From positions 45,894 through 86,182 of the forward strand of contig DGDU01000013.1 of NCBI GenBank assembly GCA_002385605.1: a DNA stretch of 40,289 bases. Reading direction: 5' to 3'. Shown piece by piece: positions 15,811 to 24,146 of the stretch. Source of the DNA: Christensenella sp. UBA3944. GTDB lineage: Bacteria; Bacillota; Clostridia; Christensenellales; DTU072. The position numbers and the translations under genes are program-made. The notes under the pieces were generated by a model. That model saw only the letters and a list, made by a program, of their open reading frames with translations, was not told the DNA's origin and did no database searches. Position 1 is the first letter of the stretch. Each line of letters begins with the position of its first letter.

Positions 15811-17898
15811 TTATAATCTTACGCTGTAAAGCAAGTCGGTGTAAGTGGGGAATGCCCAGTACTTCTTTGCGACTTTGGTTTCCAGTTCGTCGGCGACGGC
15901 GCGGAGGGCGTTCATGCTTGAGAGGACTTCGTCGTGGTAGTATTTAGCCAGCTCGAAGTGCTCCATTCCGTTGGCGGCGTTAACCTTGCGCTCGAGCTCG
16001 ACGGTGGCGCCGTTTAAGGCGGAGAGCAGGAGGGAGAGGTCTCTTAGAAGCTCTTTTTCGTAGGCGGGAGTGAGCCCGATGTTGCTCATGCCTTCTACTG
16101 TCGCAGCAAGGTCTTTCTCGTAGGAGATTACGGAGGGGATTATCTGCTTGCGCGACATCTCTATCATGGTGAGGGCTTCGATGCGCAGGACTTTGCTGTA
16201 ATTTTCGAGAAGTATCTCGTAGCGGGAGTGGATTTCGGCCTCGGACAGCACGCCGTGCTTTGTGAATACCGCCACATTTTTGGGCTCGATAAAGCAGGGC
16301 AGTACCTCGATGGTGGATTTGAAGTTTTTGAGCCCGCGCTTTTCGGCTTCCCTTACCCAATCTTCGGAGTAGTTGTTGCCGTTGAAGATTATGCGTTTAT
16401 GGGCTTTGACGGTGCGCTTTATTAGATTGTTGAGGTCTTCGGTGAAGTTAGAGCTGTTTTCGAGCTCGTCGGCGAATTCGCAAAGGGCGTCGGCGACTAT
16501 GGTGTTCAAAACAATGTTGGGGCCCGAGATGGAGGAGGAGGAGCCGGGCATGCGGAACTCGAACTTGTTGCCCGTGAAGGCAAAGGGCGAGGTACGGTTG
16601 CGGTCGGTGGTGTCCTTCGGGAAGCGGGGAAGGAAGTCTACACCGATTTCGAGGGTGGTCTTTTTGTGGCGGCGGCTGTAGCCGTTGCCGTTGCAGAGAG
16701 CCTCTAAAATCTCTGTGAGTTCGTCGCCCAGGAACATCGAAACGATGGCGGGTGGGGCTTCGTTGGCGCCTAAGCGATGGTCGTTGCCCGCGCTGGCGGC
16801 GGACATACGCAGTAAATCCTGATACTCGTCTACCGCTTTGATGACGGCGGTGAGGAAGAGAAGGAATTGCGCGTTGGCGTCGGGGGTGTCGCCGGGCTCG
16901 AGAAGGTTTATGCCCGTGTCGGTGGAGAGCGACCAGTTGTTGTGCTTGCCGCTTCCGTTTACGCCCGCGAAGGGTTTTTCGTGCAGCAGGCACGCCATGC
17001 CGTGGCGGGGGGCGATGGACTTCATAAGCTCCATCGTTATCTGGTTATGGTCGGTTGCGATGTTGGTGGTGGTGAATATGGGGGCAAGCTCGTGCTGGGC
17101 GGGGGCAACCTCATTGTGCTTGGTTTTAGCGAGGACGCCGAGCTTCCAGAGCTCTTCATCCAGCTCCTGCATGAAGGCGGCGACCCTGGGCTTGATGGCG
17201 CCGAAGTAATGGTCGTCCATCTCCTGTCCCTTAGGCGGCTTGCTGCCGAAAAGTGTGCGCCCGCAGCAAAGAAGGTCGAGGCGCTGTTCGAACACGCTTT
17301 TGTCTATAAGGAAATATTCCTGCTCGGCGCCCACGGTGGTGTTAACCTTTTTGACATTGGTGTGCCCGAACAGTTTGAGAATCCTGAGAGCCTGCTTGTT
17401 GAGCGCCTGCATGGAGCGGAGCAGGGGGGTCTTTTTGTCCAGAACCTGCCCGTTGTATGCGCAGAAGGCCGTGGGTATGCAAAGGGTGTTGTTTTTTATA
17501 AACGCGTAGGAAGAGGGGTCCCATGCCGTGTAGCCGCGGGCCTCGAAGGTGGCGCGAAGGCCGCCCGAGGGGAAGCTGGAGGCGTCGGGCTCGCCCTGAA
17601 CGAGGGATTTGCCCGAAAAATCCATTATTACGCCGTCGCCCTTGGGTTTTATGAAGCTGTCATGCTTTTCGGCGGTTATGCCCGTCATGGGCTGGAACCA
17701 GTGGGTAAAGTGGGTTACGCCCTTTTCGATTGCCCAATCCTTCATCGCGGCGGCGACGGCGTTGGCGACTTCAAGCTCTAAAGGCTTGCCCGTGTCTATT
17801 GAAACCTTGACCGCCTCGTAAATCTCGGGCGGGAGCTTTTCTCTCATTACCTTATCGTTAAACACCATGCTGCCGAAAATGGCGGGTATGTTTCGCAT
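15811..17898 (-). CDS. glnN: Glutamine synthetase type III
   Basis: 695 residues, the size of GSIII (about 700-730) and far larger than GSI or GSII. It makes glutamine from glutamate, ammonia and ATP and is the main route of ammonia assimilation in many Clostridia and Bacteroides. GSIII features are present: an N-terminal domain with GVTHFTHWFQPMTG and FIKPKGDG, VGAEQEYFLID, GSGKHNNWSLSTDTG, and RNRTSPFAFTGNKFEFRMPG. The start chosen is the ATG at 17896-17898, because GGAGG lies five bases before it; a longer frame adds nine residues without a ribosome site. It has its own promoter, a leader hairpin and a terminator. A GSI regulator gene (glnR) is not visible nearby. Confidence 0.95.
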   Translation of the reverse strand: MRNIPAIFGSMVFNDKVMREKLPPEIYEAVKVSIDTGKPLELEVANAVAAAMKDWAIEKGVTHFTHWFQPMTGITAEKHDSFIKPKGDGVIMDFSGKSLVQGEPDASSFPSGGLRATFEARGYTAWDPSSYAFIKNNTLCIPTAFCAYNGQVLDKKTPLLRSMQALNKQALRILKLFGHTNVKKVNTTVGAEQEYFLIDKSVFEQRLDLLCCGRTLFGSKPPKGQEMDDHYFGAIKPRVAAFMQELDEELWKLGVLAKTKHNEVAPAQHELAPIFTTTNIATDHNQITMELMKSIAPRHGMACLLHEKPFAGVNGSGKHNNWSLSTDTGINLLEPGDTPDANAQFLLFLTAVIKAVDEYQDLLRMSAASAGNDHRLGANEAPPAIVSMFLGDELTEILEALCNGNGYSRRHKKTTLEIGVDFLPRFPKDTTDRNRTSPFAFTGNKFEFRMPGSSSSISGPNIVLNTIVADALCEFADELENSSNFTEDLNNLIKRTVKAHKRIIFNGNNYSEDWVREAEKRGLKNFKSTIEVLPCFIEPKNVAVFTKHGVLSEAEIHSRYEILLENYSKVLRIEALTMIEMSRKQIIPSVISYEKDLAATVEGMSNIGLTPAYEKELLRDLSLLLSALNGATVELERKVNAANGMEHFELAKYYHDEVLSSMNALRAVADELETKVAKKYWAFPTYTDLLYSVRL

Positions 17899-17935
17899 AT
17901 ATCCTCCGTAAAAAGAAAAGGGCAAATATAGTTTA

Positions 17936-17966
17936 GGCGCTGCGGAAAGAAATAATCCGTAGCGCC
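17936..17966 (-). promoter_or_regulatory. Hairpin at the 5' end of the glnN transcript
   Basis: GGCGCTGCGGA (17936-17946) pairs with TCCGTAGCGCC (17956-17966) over 11 bp with one G-U-type mismatch. The predicted transcription start (about 17973) puts it within the first 40 nucleotides of the mRNA. No U tract follows, so it is not a simple terminator. It could be a 5' stabilising stem or a protein-binding site such as for an ANTAR regulator. Confidence 0.6.
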
Positions 17967-17979
17967 TTCAACCGTGTTG

Positions 17980-18009
17980 ATTATAGCACCGTTTCGGGCG
18001 ATTTGTCAA
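17980..18009 (-). promoter_or_regulatory. Promoter of glnN
   Basis: On the minus strand TTGACA (18004-18009) and TATAAT (17980-17985), both perfect hexamers, are separated by 18 bp. Confidence 0.8.
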
Positions 18010-18033
18010 ACGATACTGCGGGCATATCGGGTA

Positions 18034-18062
18034 TTGATAAATTTTTTTTGATGTAGTATGAT
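18034..18062 (+). promoter_or_regulatory. Promoter of the MFS transporter gene
   Basis: TTGATA (18034-18039) and TATGAT (18057-18062) are 17 bp apart. It diverges from the glnN promoter with about 25 bp between the two -35 elements. Confidence 0.65.
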
Positions 18063-18099
18063 AGAAACATAAATTTTATTTAAGGTTTAAGGATGGAAT

Positions 18100-19527
18100 A
18101 TGGCTAAACCCAAATCCAAAGTTACCCCCCTTAGCGCCAAAGTGTGGACATCCGTCGTCCTCTTCGGGCTGTTCGGGCAGATTGCCTGGATGCTCGAAAA
18201 CATGTACTTCAATGTCTTTATGGACAGGACGGTTACCACCAACCCCTTTGCCGTGCAGCTTATGGTCGCCCTTAGCGCCATCGTGGCCACGGCTACAACC
18301 CTTGTTTCGGGCACGCTTACCGACCGCGTTGGCAAACGCAAGAGGTTTATCTGCTGGGGGTATATTGTGTGGGGCTTAACGGTTATGATTTTTGCCCTTA
18401 TCTCCAAGAAAAACACCGCCGCCATATTCGGGCTGGACCCCGCCGGTCAGGCGGTTATCACCATAACCGTTTCCTTTATAGTCTTTATGGATTGCGTGAT
18501 GACCTTCGTGGGCTCTTTTTGCAACGACGCCGCGTTTAACGCCTGGGTAACGGATATAACCGACGAAACCAACAGGGGCACCGTGGAGGGCGTGCTTGCC
18601 ATTATGCCGCTTATGGCGATGGCGGTAATTTTCGGCGGCCTCGACAGCCTTACTTGGAATACCTACCTTCTGCCCGACGGCTCGCAATCGAATATATGGC
18701 AGGAAGGCGCCGTTTTGCTGTCGCACGGCAAATGGTGGCTGTTCTTCGTGCTTGTGGGCGGCATTACGACTTTGAGCGGAATAGCGGGGTTCTTCCTTAT
18801 AAAGGATTCGCCAAAGCTTATGCCCAACAAAGAGGCGAGCTTCAAGAATATCCTTTACGGCTTCAAGCCCGCCGTTTTAAAGGAAAACAAAGACCTTTAT
18901 ATAACCTACGGCGCCATGGCGCTTGTGGGCATAGCTAATATGAGCTACCTGCCCTATATAGTGCAGTATGTCGAGCGTACCCTTAAGATACCCGATTATA
19001 TCATTCCGATTGCCGCAATAATTGTGATATCGTCCATTATAAGCGTCGTCCTGGGGCTTTTGTATGATAAGTTCGGGCGCAACAAGTTTGTTATTCCCGT
19101 TAACATCTCCAACATAATGGGCGCAGTCGCGATGACTGTGGTAAGCCCGCTTGTGTTTGACACAACGCCCATTTGGCTTCTTTGCATAGCGGGTGTGCTG
19201 CTTATGGCTTCCAACCTCGCTTTGGGAGCGGTGTTTGCCTCTACGGCAAGGGACCTTACCCCTCCCGACAAGGTGGGGCTCTTCCAGGGCGTAAGAATGG
19301 TGTTCTGGGTGCTTTTGCCCATGGTTATAGGCCCGCTGATTACCGCCATAATTACCACGCAAAGCAGCGTTGTCGGCATAGACGAATACGGGCAAAAAGT
19401 ATATGAATATACGCCCTATATGTTCCTTGTGGGAGCGGGCATAATGGCTTTGGGGCTTCCTTTTACTTTCCTGGTAAAGAAGTACCTCGACAAACAGGCA
19501 AAACCAGCCGCCGAGGTCAAAGAGTAA
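18100..19527 (+). CDS. MFS transporter, sugar/cation symporter-like
   Basis: 475 residues with about twelve predicted membrane helices and no signal peptide. The loop between helices 2 and 3, GTLTDRVGKRKRFICWG, is the MFS signature. A charged segment VTDITDETNRGTVEG after helix 5 recalls the GPH/SLC45-type sugar symporters. A C-terminal basic tail follows the last helix. It is transcribed alone from its own promoter and ends inside the converging CYTH gene. The substrate is not readable; sugar is a guess from the family resemblance. Confidence 0.8.
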   Translation: MAKPKSKVTPLSAKVWTSVVLFGLFGQIAWMLENMYFNVFMDRTVTTNPFAVQLMVALSAIVATATTLVSGTLTDRVGKRKRFICWGYIVWGLTVMIFALISKKNTAAIFGLDPAGQAVITITVSFIVFMDCVMTFVGSFCNDAAFNAWVTDITDETNRGTVEGVLAIMPLMAMAVIFGGLDSLTWNTYLLPDGSQSNIWQEGAVLLSHGKWWLFFVLVGGITTLSGIAGFFLIKDSPKLMPNKEASFKNILYGFKPAVLKENKDLYITYGAMALVGIANMSYLPYIVQYVERTLKIPDYIIPIAAIIVISSIISVVLGLLYDKFGRNKFVIPVNISNIMGAVAMTVVSPLVFDTTPIWLLCIAGVLLMASNLALGAVFASTARDLTPPDKVGLFQGVRMVFWVLLPMVIGPLITAIITTQSSVVGIDEYGQKVYEYTPYMFLVGAGIMALGLPFTFLVKKYLDKQAKPAAEVKE

Positions 19528-20041
19528 GCTCGGCAGGAATAGATTTAGCTATCTCGTAGTTTGTATAGCCCTTTTCTTTTGTGACTTCGCGGATAACCTT
19601 TACGAAATAAGGTAATGGGGGTATGGCTCTTGAGTTTGGGAGCTCTACCTCCATTATCGCTTTAGATACAGAAAAATCGAAAATGTCTATTTCGTAGACA
19701 TAGCCCATAAACGGCACGGCGTACCTGGTTTTTATTATGGTAGAGAGAGATGGGTCGGCCTCTTTTAAGAGTTCGATATACCCGGCCTCGGTGATTTCGG
19801 CCTCGCGCTCGATTCTCGTCAAATGGGACAAAGGGGTTTTTTCGTTGTAGATGTAGCGGGTAACGCCGCCGCGCACCGATTTTCTTACACGCCTTACCGC
19901 GAAGTTTTTTATTGTGAGATAGGTTTGGGTGATTTGCGTTATTGTGGCGCCCTCGAGGGATTCGAGAAGGCCTGTGTCGGGCATTTCGATGAGGTATTTG
20001 CGCTCTATTTCTTTTGAGGTATTTATCTTTTTGTTATTCAT
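19517..20041 (-). CDS. CYTH-domain protein (triphosphatase-like)
   Basis: 174 residues, a single CYTH domain. The diagnostic ExExK motif is at residues 11-15 (EIERKYLIEM). Acidic and basic tunnel residues follow: QTYLTI, VRRVRKSVRGG, RIEREAEI, KTRYAVPF, YEIDIFDF and AIMEVELPN. Proteins of this size and type hydrolyse inorganic triphosphate or nucleoside triphosphates; adenylate cyclase activity is a less likely alternative. The 3' end overlaps the converging MFS gene by 11 bp with no terminator between them. AAGG precedes the ATG closely. Confidence 0.9.
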   Translation of the reverse strand: MNNKKINTSKEIERKYLIEMPDTGLLESLEGATITQITQTYLTIKNFAVRRVRKSVRGGVTRYIYNEKTPLSHLTRIEREAEITEAGYIELLKEADPSLSTIIKTRYAVPFMGYVYEIDIFDFSVSKAIMEVELPNSRAIPPLPYFVKVIREVTKEKGYTNYEIAKSIPAELTL

Positions 20042-20047
20042 AGCCTT

Positions 20048-20075
20048 ATTTTACACCAAAACAGGGGTTTTGCAA
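20048..20075 (-). promoter_or_regulatory. Promoter of the CYTH gene
   Basis: On the minus strand TTGCAA (20070-20075) and TAAAAT (20048-20053) are 16 bp apart. The start codon is at 20039-20041, so the transcript would be nearly leaderless. Confidence 0.5.
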
Positions 20076-20085
20076 AGCCTCGATA

Positions 20086-20114
20086 TTGACACATCGCCAT
20101 TTAGAGGATATCAT
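20086..20114 (+). promoter_or_regulatory. Promoter of the PHP-domain gene
   Basis: TTGACA (20086-20091) and TATCAT (20109-20114) are 17 bp apart, diverging from the CYTH promoter with only 10 bp between the -35 elements. Confidence 0.75.
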
Positions 20115-20155
20115 ATAAACAATCACATTAAATTTTTACTTTAAGGAGAACTGTT

Positions 20156-21499
20156 TTGCGCATCGAGTACAGGGTAGAGCCCACACAACGCAAGTCCTAC
20201 ATTTACATTCCTTTTGAAGTGCCCGAGAATGTCGAGCGGATGGAAATCCGCTACACCTACGAGGGCGACCACGCCAATTCGCGCCAGACGGGCAAAGAAA
20301 AGAATGTCATAGACTTCGCCCTTCTGGACAATAACGGCGACGATATCGGCACGAGGGGCAGCGAAATCCGCCACGCCGTGATATCGGGTACATATTCGAC
20401 CCCCGGCTTCAAAAAGAGGGAGCCCGCCGCGGGCACCTGGACTATTATACTCGGGGCGTATCAGGTCGTTTCAAAAGGGGTGACAGTATATTACGACATC
20501 GATTTCCAATACAAAAAGGCGCGCTGGCTTAAGGGCGACACCCATTCCCATACCACCAACTCGGACGGGAAGCTCGATTACAAGCAGCTTGCCCTATACG
20601 CCAAAAAGCTGGGTATGGATTATATCATAATAACCGACCACAATAACAGCACCGAAGGAAAGGAGATGCCCGATGTGGACGGCATAACCTGCATAAGAGG
20701 GCTGGAACTTACAAGCTACTTCGGGCACATCAATATGTGGGGCGTCGCAAAGCCGTATAACGGAAGCTTTGCCTCGAAAGACAGGGAGGACTTCTTAAAG
20801 CGCAACAAGCAGGCTCGCGAGAGAGGGGCGGTACAGGCTATCTGCCACCCGCTTTGCTCGCTATGCCCGTGGGAATACGGCTATGAGGGAGTGGAGTTTG
20901 ACGCCTTGGAGGTCTGGAACGGCCCAATGAGAAAGGATAACCTGAGAGCGGTAGAATTCTGGGACGGGCTACTGAAAGAAGGCAAAAGGATACCCGCAGT
21001 GGGAGGAAGCGATTTCCACAGGGATTACGGCTTCAAATATCTGCTGGGGCAGCCCACCACTACGGTTTACGCCAAATCGCAAACGCCGTACGACATTCTT
21101 GCCGCGCTTAAGGAAGGAAGGTCGGTGCTTACACACCGCACCAACTCTACATTCCTGACCATCGAAACCGCGGGCGGGGCGATGATAGGCGATGCCGTGA
21201 AGTATAAGGAAGGCGAAGAGATTATCGTTAAAGCGAAGGGGCTTCTAAGGGGGCATACCGTTAAGGTGATAGACGCCGAGGGCGTTTATTATACCTACAC
21301 CGCGAAGCGCAAGCAGGACTTTGAGGCGAGGGTGCCCGTGAGGGGCAGAGGCTATGTCCGCGCCGAGATAGAATATAACAAGAAGGGGCTTTTTAAGCTT
21401 GCCCACAAGCTGATAATGAAATTTATGCTGCCCAAAGAGGCAAAAGAGCCCGTGCCGCCCTTTATTTACGCCCTCACCAACCCCATTTATTTCGAATAA
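20156..21499 (+). CDS. PHP-domain metallohydrolase, CehA/McbA-like
   Basis: 447 residues starting at a TTG codon, set by AAGGAGA six to eight bases upstream. There is no ATG in the right place. The first 120 residues are a beta-sandwich (FEVPENVERMEIRYTYEG, AAGTWTIILGAY). The PHP domain follows: KGDTHSHTTNSDGKL (His130, His132), IITDHNN (Asp161, His162), IRGLELTS (Glu184), FGHIN (His191), AICHP and GGSDFHRD. These ligands bind a trinuclear metal site that hydrolyses phosphoesters. A C-terminal beta domain ends near a basic stretch. CehA/McbA members are phosphoesterases of varied substrates; the substrate here is unknown. No signal peptide. Confidence 0.88.
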   Translation: MRIEYRVEPTQRKSYIYIPFEVPENVERMEIRYTYEGDHANSRQTGKEKNVIDFALLDNNGDDIGTRGSEIRHAVISGTYSTPGFKKREPAAGTWTIILGAYQVVSKGVTVYYDIDFQYKKARWLKGDTHSHTTNSDGKLDYKQLALYAKKLGMDYIIITDHNNSTEGKEMPDVDGITCIRGLELTSYFGHINMWGVAKPYNGSFASKDREDFLKRNKQARERGAVQAICHPLCSLCPWEYGYEGVEFDALEVWNGPMRKDNLRAVEFWDGLLKEGKRIPAVGGSDFHRDYGFKYLLGQPTTTVYAKSQTPYDILAALKEGRSVLTHRTNSTFLTIETAGGAMIGDAVKYKEGEEIIVKAKGLLRGHTVKVIDAEGVYYTYTAKRKQDFEARVPVRGRGYVRAEIEYNKKGLFKLAHKLIMKFMLPKEAKEPVPPFIYALTNPIYFE

Positions 21500-21535
21500 C
21501 CTTAATTTAAGGCGGCAATCTTATTGAAATAACCG

Positions 21536-21570
21536 AAAATCGCGGCCAAAACCGCGATTTTGTCTTTTTA
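21536..21570 (+). terminator. Terminator of the PHP-domain gene
   Basis: AAAATCGCGG (21536-21545) pairs with CCGCGATTTT (21552-21561) around the loop CCAAAA, followed by GTCTTTTTA. Confidence 0.9.
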
Positions 21571-21640
21571 TATGTTCGTATTGAAGTGGCAGCGCTCGTA
21601 AGCTGATAAACAAAAATACCGTAACGATTCCGGGCTTTGC

Positions 21641-21682
21641 TCCCGAGTGCCCTCATGGCAAAATAGGCCACATTTCTCGGGA
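21641..21682. other. Compact three-way-junction inverted-repeat element
   Basis: Within the 295-bp gap before the ABC transporter gene, TCCCGAG (21641-21647) pairs with CTCGGGA (21676-21682). Inside, TGCC (21648-21651) pairs with GGCA (21657-21660), and AAAT (21661-21664) pairs with ATTT (21672-21675). The three helices abut with no unpaired junction bases. It lies between the upstream terminator and the promoter at 21708-21736, so it is not in the ABC gene's leader. No known riboswitch pattern was recognised. Confidence 0.45.
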
Positions 21683-21707
21683 AAGACGGGGATTTTAGTT
21701 TCCACGA

Positions 21708-21736
21708 TTGCTTTTTATTTAAGAAAAATATATACT
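21708..21736 (+). promoter_or_regulatory. Promoter of the ABC transporter gene
   Basis: TTGCTT (21708-21713) and TATACT (21731-21736) are 17 bp apart. The leader of about 50 bases can form a GCGG/CCGC hairpin near 21762-21775. Confidence 0.55.
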
Positions 21737-21794
21737 TATATATGGAAATCCCCAAAATCTGTGCGGTTTTGCCGCCGAAGAGAGATTTTTTTGT

Positions 21795-23525
21795 ATGAAA
21801 CTTCTTTTCAGGCTTGCTAAAGAGGCATCCAGATATAAGATTTATTATGTTATAGCCATAATTTCGACCCTCATTATGTCGGGCATAGGGCTTGTCGCGC
21901 CCAGAGTGCTTTCGATGATGACGGGCATAGTTTCGGGCGGGGTGAACGAGGAAAGCCTTAGAAGAATCCTAGAGCTTGCCGCCATTCTTGTCGGCTCGTA
22001 TCTTATAAGAGGCATTTGCAGGTTTTTCTCCAGCTATATGTCGCACAAGGCGGCGTGGAACCTGGTTAACGAAATGAGGGTAAAGCTCTACGGGCATATT
22101 CAGATGTCCTCTTTAAGCTTTTTCCATGAGAGCCAGACGGGCGACCTTATGAGCAGGGTTGTTAACGACACGGCGACCTTCGAGCTTCTTTTCGCCCACA
22201 TCATTCCCGAAATGATAACCAATATCGTAACCGTTGCGGGCGTTGTCACCATACTTATTCTTGTAAACTGGAAGCTTGCCCTTCTGACATTTATACCGCT
22301 TCCTCTGCTCGCTGTGGCGGGTATATACTTCATAAGGAAAATCCGCCCGGGATTCCGCAGGGCGCAAAAAGCGGTGGGCGAGCTTAACAGCAAGCTGCAG
22401 GATAACTTCTCGGGCATACACGAAGTGCAGGCGTTTGGGCAGGAAAGGCACGAGTACAAAAACATAGAGAAAAAAGCTAAAAAGCACACGAGCGCAATAC
22501 TTCAGGCTCTAAAGAGAAGCGCAATATTCCACCCCATAGTGGACTTTACAACCTCGCTGGGCACCGTCTTTATAGTCGGCTTCGGCGGGTATCTTGCTTT
22601 CAAGAGCGAGATGAATGTAGAGGACATCGTGGCGTTTTTGCTGTATCTGTCGCTGTTCTACGCCCCCGTTATGGGGCTTGCCCGCCTTGTTGAGGACGCG
22701 CAGCAGGCGCACGCGGGCGCCGAAAGGGTGCTTTCCATTATGGACAAAGAGCCCGCGATTAAGGATTTGCCCGAGGCCGAACCCATAACCGATGTAAAGG
22801 GCGAGATAGTTTTTGAAAATGTCACCTTCTCCTATGACGGCGTGACCGATGTGCTTAAGAATATTTCCGTCGAGTTCAAGGCGGGGCAAACCGTCGCGCT
22901 TGTGGGCCCGACCGGGGTAGGCAAGTCGACTCTTGTAAACCTCATATCCCGCTATTACGAGCCTTCGGCGGGCAGGATACTTCTGGACGGAAAGGATATC
23001 CGCTATCTAACCCTTGCAAGCCTCAGGGGCTCGATAGCGCCCGTGCTTCAGGATACCTTCCTGTTCAACGATACCATTGCCGAGAATATCCGCTATGCCA
23101 AGCCCGACGCGACTTTAGAGGAAATCAAGAGGGCGGCGCGTATGGCAAGGATAGACGACGAGATAGAGAATATGCCCGAGGGCTACCTCACAAGGGTAGG
23201 CGAGAGGGGCGTGCGCCTTTCGGGCGGGCAGAAGCAAAGAATAGCCATAGCGAGAGCGATACTCAGGGACGCCCCCATAGTGATTCTGGACGAGGCGACG
23301 GCGTCCGTCGATAACGAAACCGAGAAAAAGATTCAGGAAGCCATAAACGAGCTTAGCAAAAAGCGCACGATAATCGCCATCGCCCACAGGCTTTCGACCA
23401 TACGAAACGCCGACAAGATAATCGTGCTGCAAAACGGCATGGTAGCCGAAACGGGCACCCACGACGAGCTTATCGCCCTCGGCGGGGCGTACAGCAAGCT
23501 CGCGCGCACCGAAAATCCTGTATAA
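21795..23525 (+). CDS. ABC exporter with fused membrane and ATPase domains
   Basis: 576 residues, the size of an MsbA/BmrA-type half transporter. Residues 1-305 carry six membrane helices; the coupling segment FFHESQTGDLMSRVVNDT is typical. The ATPase has Walker A GPTGVGKST (371-379), Q-loop in PVLQDTFLFND, signature LSGGQKQR (475-482), Walker B IVILDE (495-500) and switch IAHRLST. It works as a homodimer, or with a partner encoded elsewhere, because no second half gene is adjacent. The substrate may be lipid, drug or peptide; no peptidase domain is present. The start codon at 21795 has only a weak GAGAGA ribosome site. Confidence 0.92.
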   Translation: MKLLFRLAKEASRYKIYYVIAIISTLIMSGIGLVAPRVLSMMTGIVSGGVNEESLRRILELAAILVGSYLIRGICRFFSSYMSHKAAWNLVNEMRVKLYGHIQMSSLSFFHESQTGDLMSRVVNDTATFELLFAHIIPEMITNIVTVAGVVTILILVNWKLALLTFIPLPLLAVAGIYFIRKIRPGFRRAQKAVGELNSKLQDNFSGIHEVQAFGQERHEYKNIEKKAKKHTSAILQALKRSAIFHPIVDFTTSLGTVFIVGFGGYLAFKSEMNVEDIVAFLLYLSLFYAPVMGLARLVEDAQQAHAGAERVLSIMDKEPAIKDLPEAEPITDVKGEIVFENVTFSYDGVTDVLKNISVEFKAGQTVALVGPTGVGKSTLVNLISRYYEPSAGRILLDGKDIRYLTLASLRGSIAPVLQDTFLFNDTIAENIRYAKPDATLEEIKRAARMARIDDEIENMPEGYLTRVGERGVRLSGGQKQRIAIARAILRDAPIVILDEATASVDNETEKKIQEAINELSKKRTIIAIAHRLSTIRNADKIIVLQNGMVAETGTHDELIALGGAYSKLARTENPV

Positions 23526-23549
23526 ACTAAATAAATAATTATACTGATA

Positions 23550-23578
23550 TTGAACGGGCAAAGGAATTCTGATATAAT
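23550..23578 (+). promoter_or_regulatory. Promoter before the tubby-like/GAPDH/PGK gene run
   Basis: TTGAAC (23550-23555) and a perfect TATAAT (23573-23578) are 17 bp apart. It is the only strong promoter seen before 32072 on this strand, so it may serve the whole run. Confidence 0.7.
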
Positions 23579-23609
23579 AAACTATATAGTTTTAGGAGGA
23601 TAGCATATA

Positions 23610-24086
23610 ATGAACCGTTATTTGATTAGGCAAAAGTTTTTCAAGATCGCAGATCATTTTGATATCAAGGACGATCGCGGCTATGTGCGCTTCACCGTAA
23701 AGAGCAAAATCTTCACGATAGGCAAAAAATTCTGGATATACAGCCCCGGCGGACAGGAGATTTTCTATATTAAGCAAAGGCTTTTCCGCCTGCTTCCCCG
23801 CTACGACCTCTACAACAACGGCAATTTCGTAGGTAAGATTAAAGGCAAGTTCCGCCTCTTCGTAAAAAGGCTTAAGGTTACAAGCGACTACGGCGATTAC
23901 ACCATAAAGGGTAATGTCTTGGCGTGGGACTTTAAGATTCTGGACGAGAACGATAACATCGCGGGCGCCATCAGCAAGTCCATACTTAAAATCGCCGACA
24001 CCTATACGGTGGACGCTTACGCGAACGACGCCCTCATTCTCGCGATAGCCATCGTTCTGGACAGGCTTTATCACCCCAAACACTAA
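23610..24086 (+). CDS. LURP-one-related / tubby-C-like domain protein
   Basis: 158 residues, no signal peptide. The start MNRYLIRQKFFKIADHFDI and the pattern of paired beta strands (YVRFTVKSKIFTIGKKFWI, then EIFYIKQRLFRLLPRYDLYN, then VGKIKGKFRLFVKRLKV) are those of LURP-one-related proteins, which fold as a twelve-strand barrel around a C-terminal helix (ALILAIAIVLDRLYH). Members are lipid-binding or scramblase-related in other organisms, but the bacterial function is unknown. AGGAGG lies 11 bases before the ATG. It sits 60 bp upstream of the GAPDH gene. A short inverted repeat TTCGAT...ATCGAA (24097-24120) lies in that gap. Confidence 0.88.
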   Translation: MNRYLIRQKFFKIADHFDIKDDRGYVRFTVKSKIFTIGKKFWIYSPGGQEIFYIKQRLFRLLPRYDLYNNGNFVGKIKGKFRLFVKRLKVTSDYGDYTIKGNVLAWDFKILDENDNIAGAISKSILKIADTYTVDAYANDALILAIAIVLDRLYHPKH

Positions 24087-24146
24087 TCGGATAAATTTCG
24101 ATAAGCTTCAACAAATCGAATTAACTACTTTTTTGGGAGATTTACT

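Noticed and set aside
16867..17781. A 304-residue plus-strand reading frame opposite glnN
   Set aside because: It is a shadow frame; the GSIII motifs on the minus strand are complete and the plus frame has no motif or ribosome site.
21628..21690. A known riboswitch in front of the ABC transporter
   Set aside because: The structured segment lies upstream of the best promoter at 21708-21736 and matched none of the riboswitch consensus patterns I could recall, so only an unexplained element is claimed.
21507..21755. An 82-residue minus-strand reading frame in the gap before the ABC transporter
   Set aside because: It runs through the strong terminator at 21536-21561 and has no ribosome site at its start. 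The product is basic and of low complexity without recognisable domains.
24097..24120. Short inverted repeat TTCGAT/ATCGAA before the GAPDH gene as a regulatory site
   Set aside because: Six base pairs with a twelve-base loop in AT-rich DNA can arise by chance; no further support was seen.
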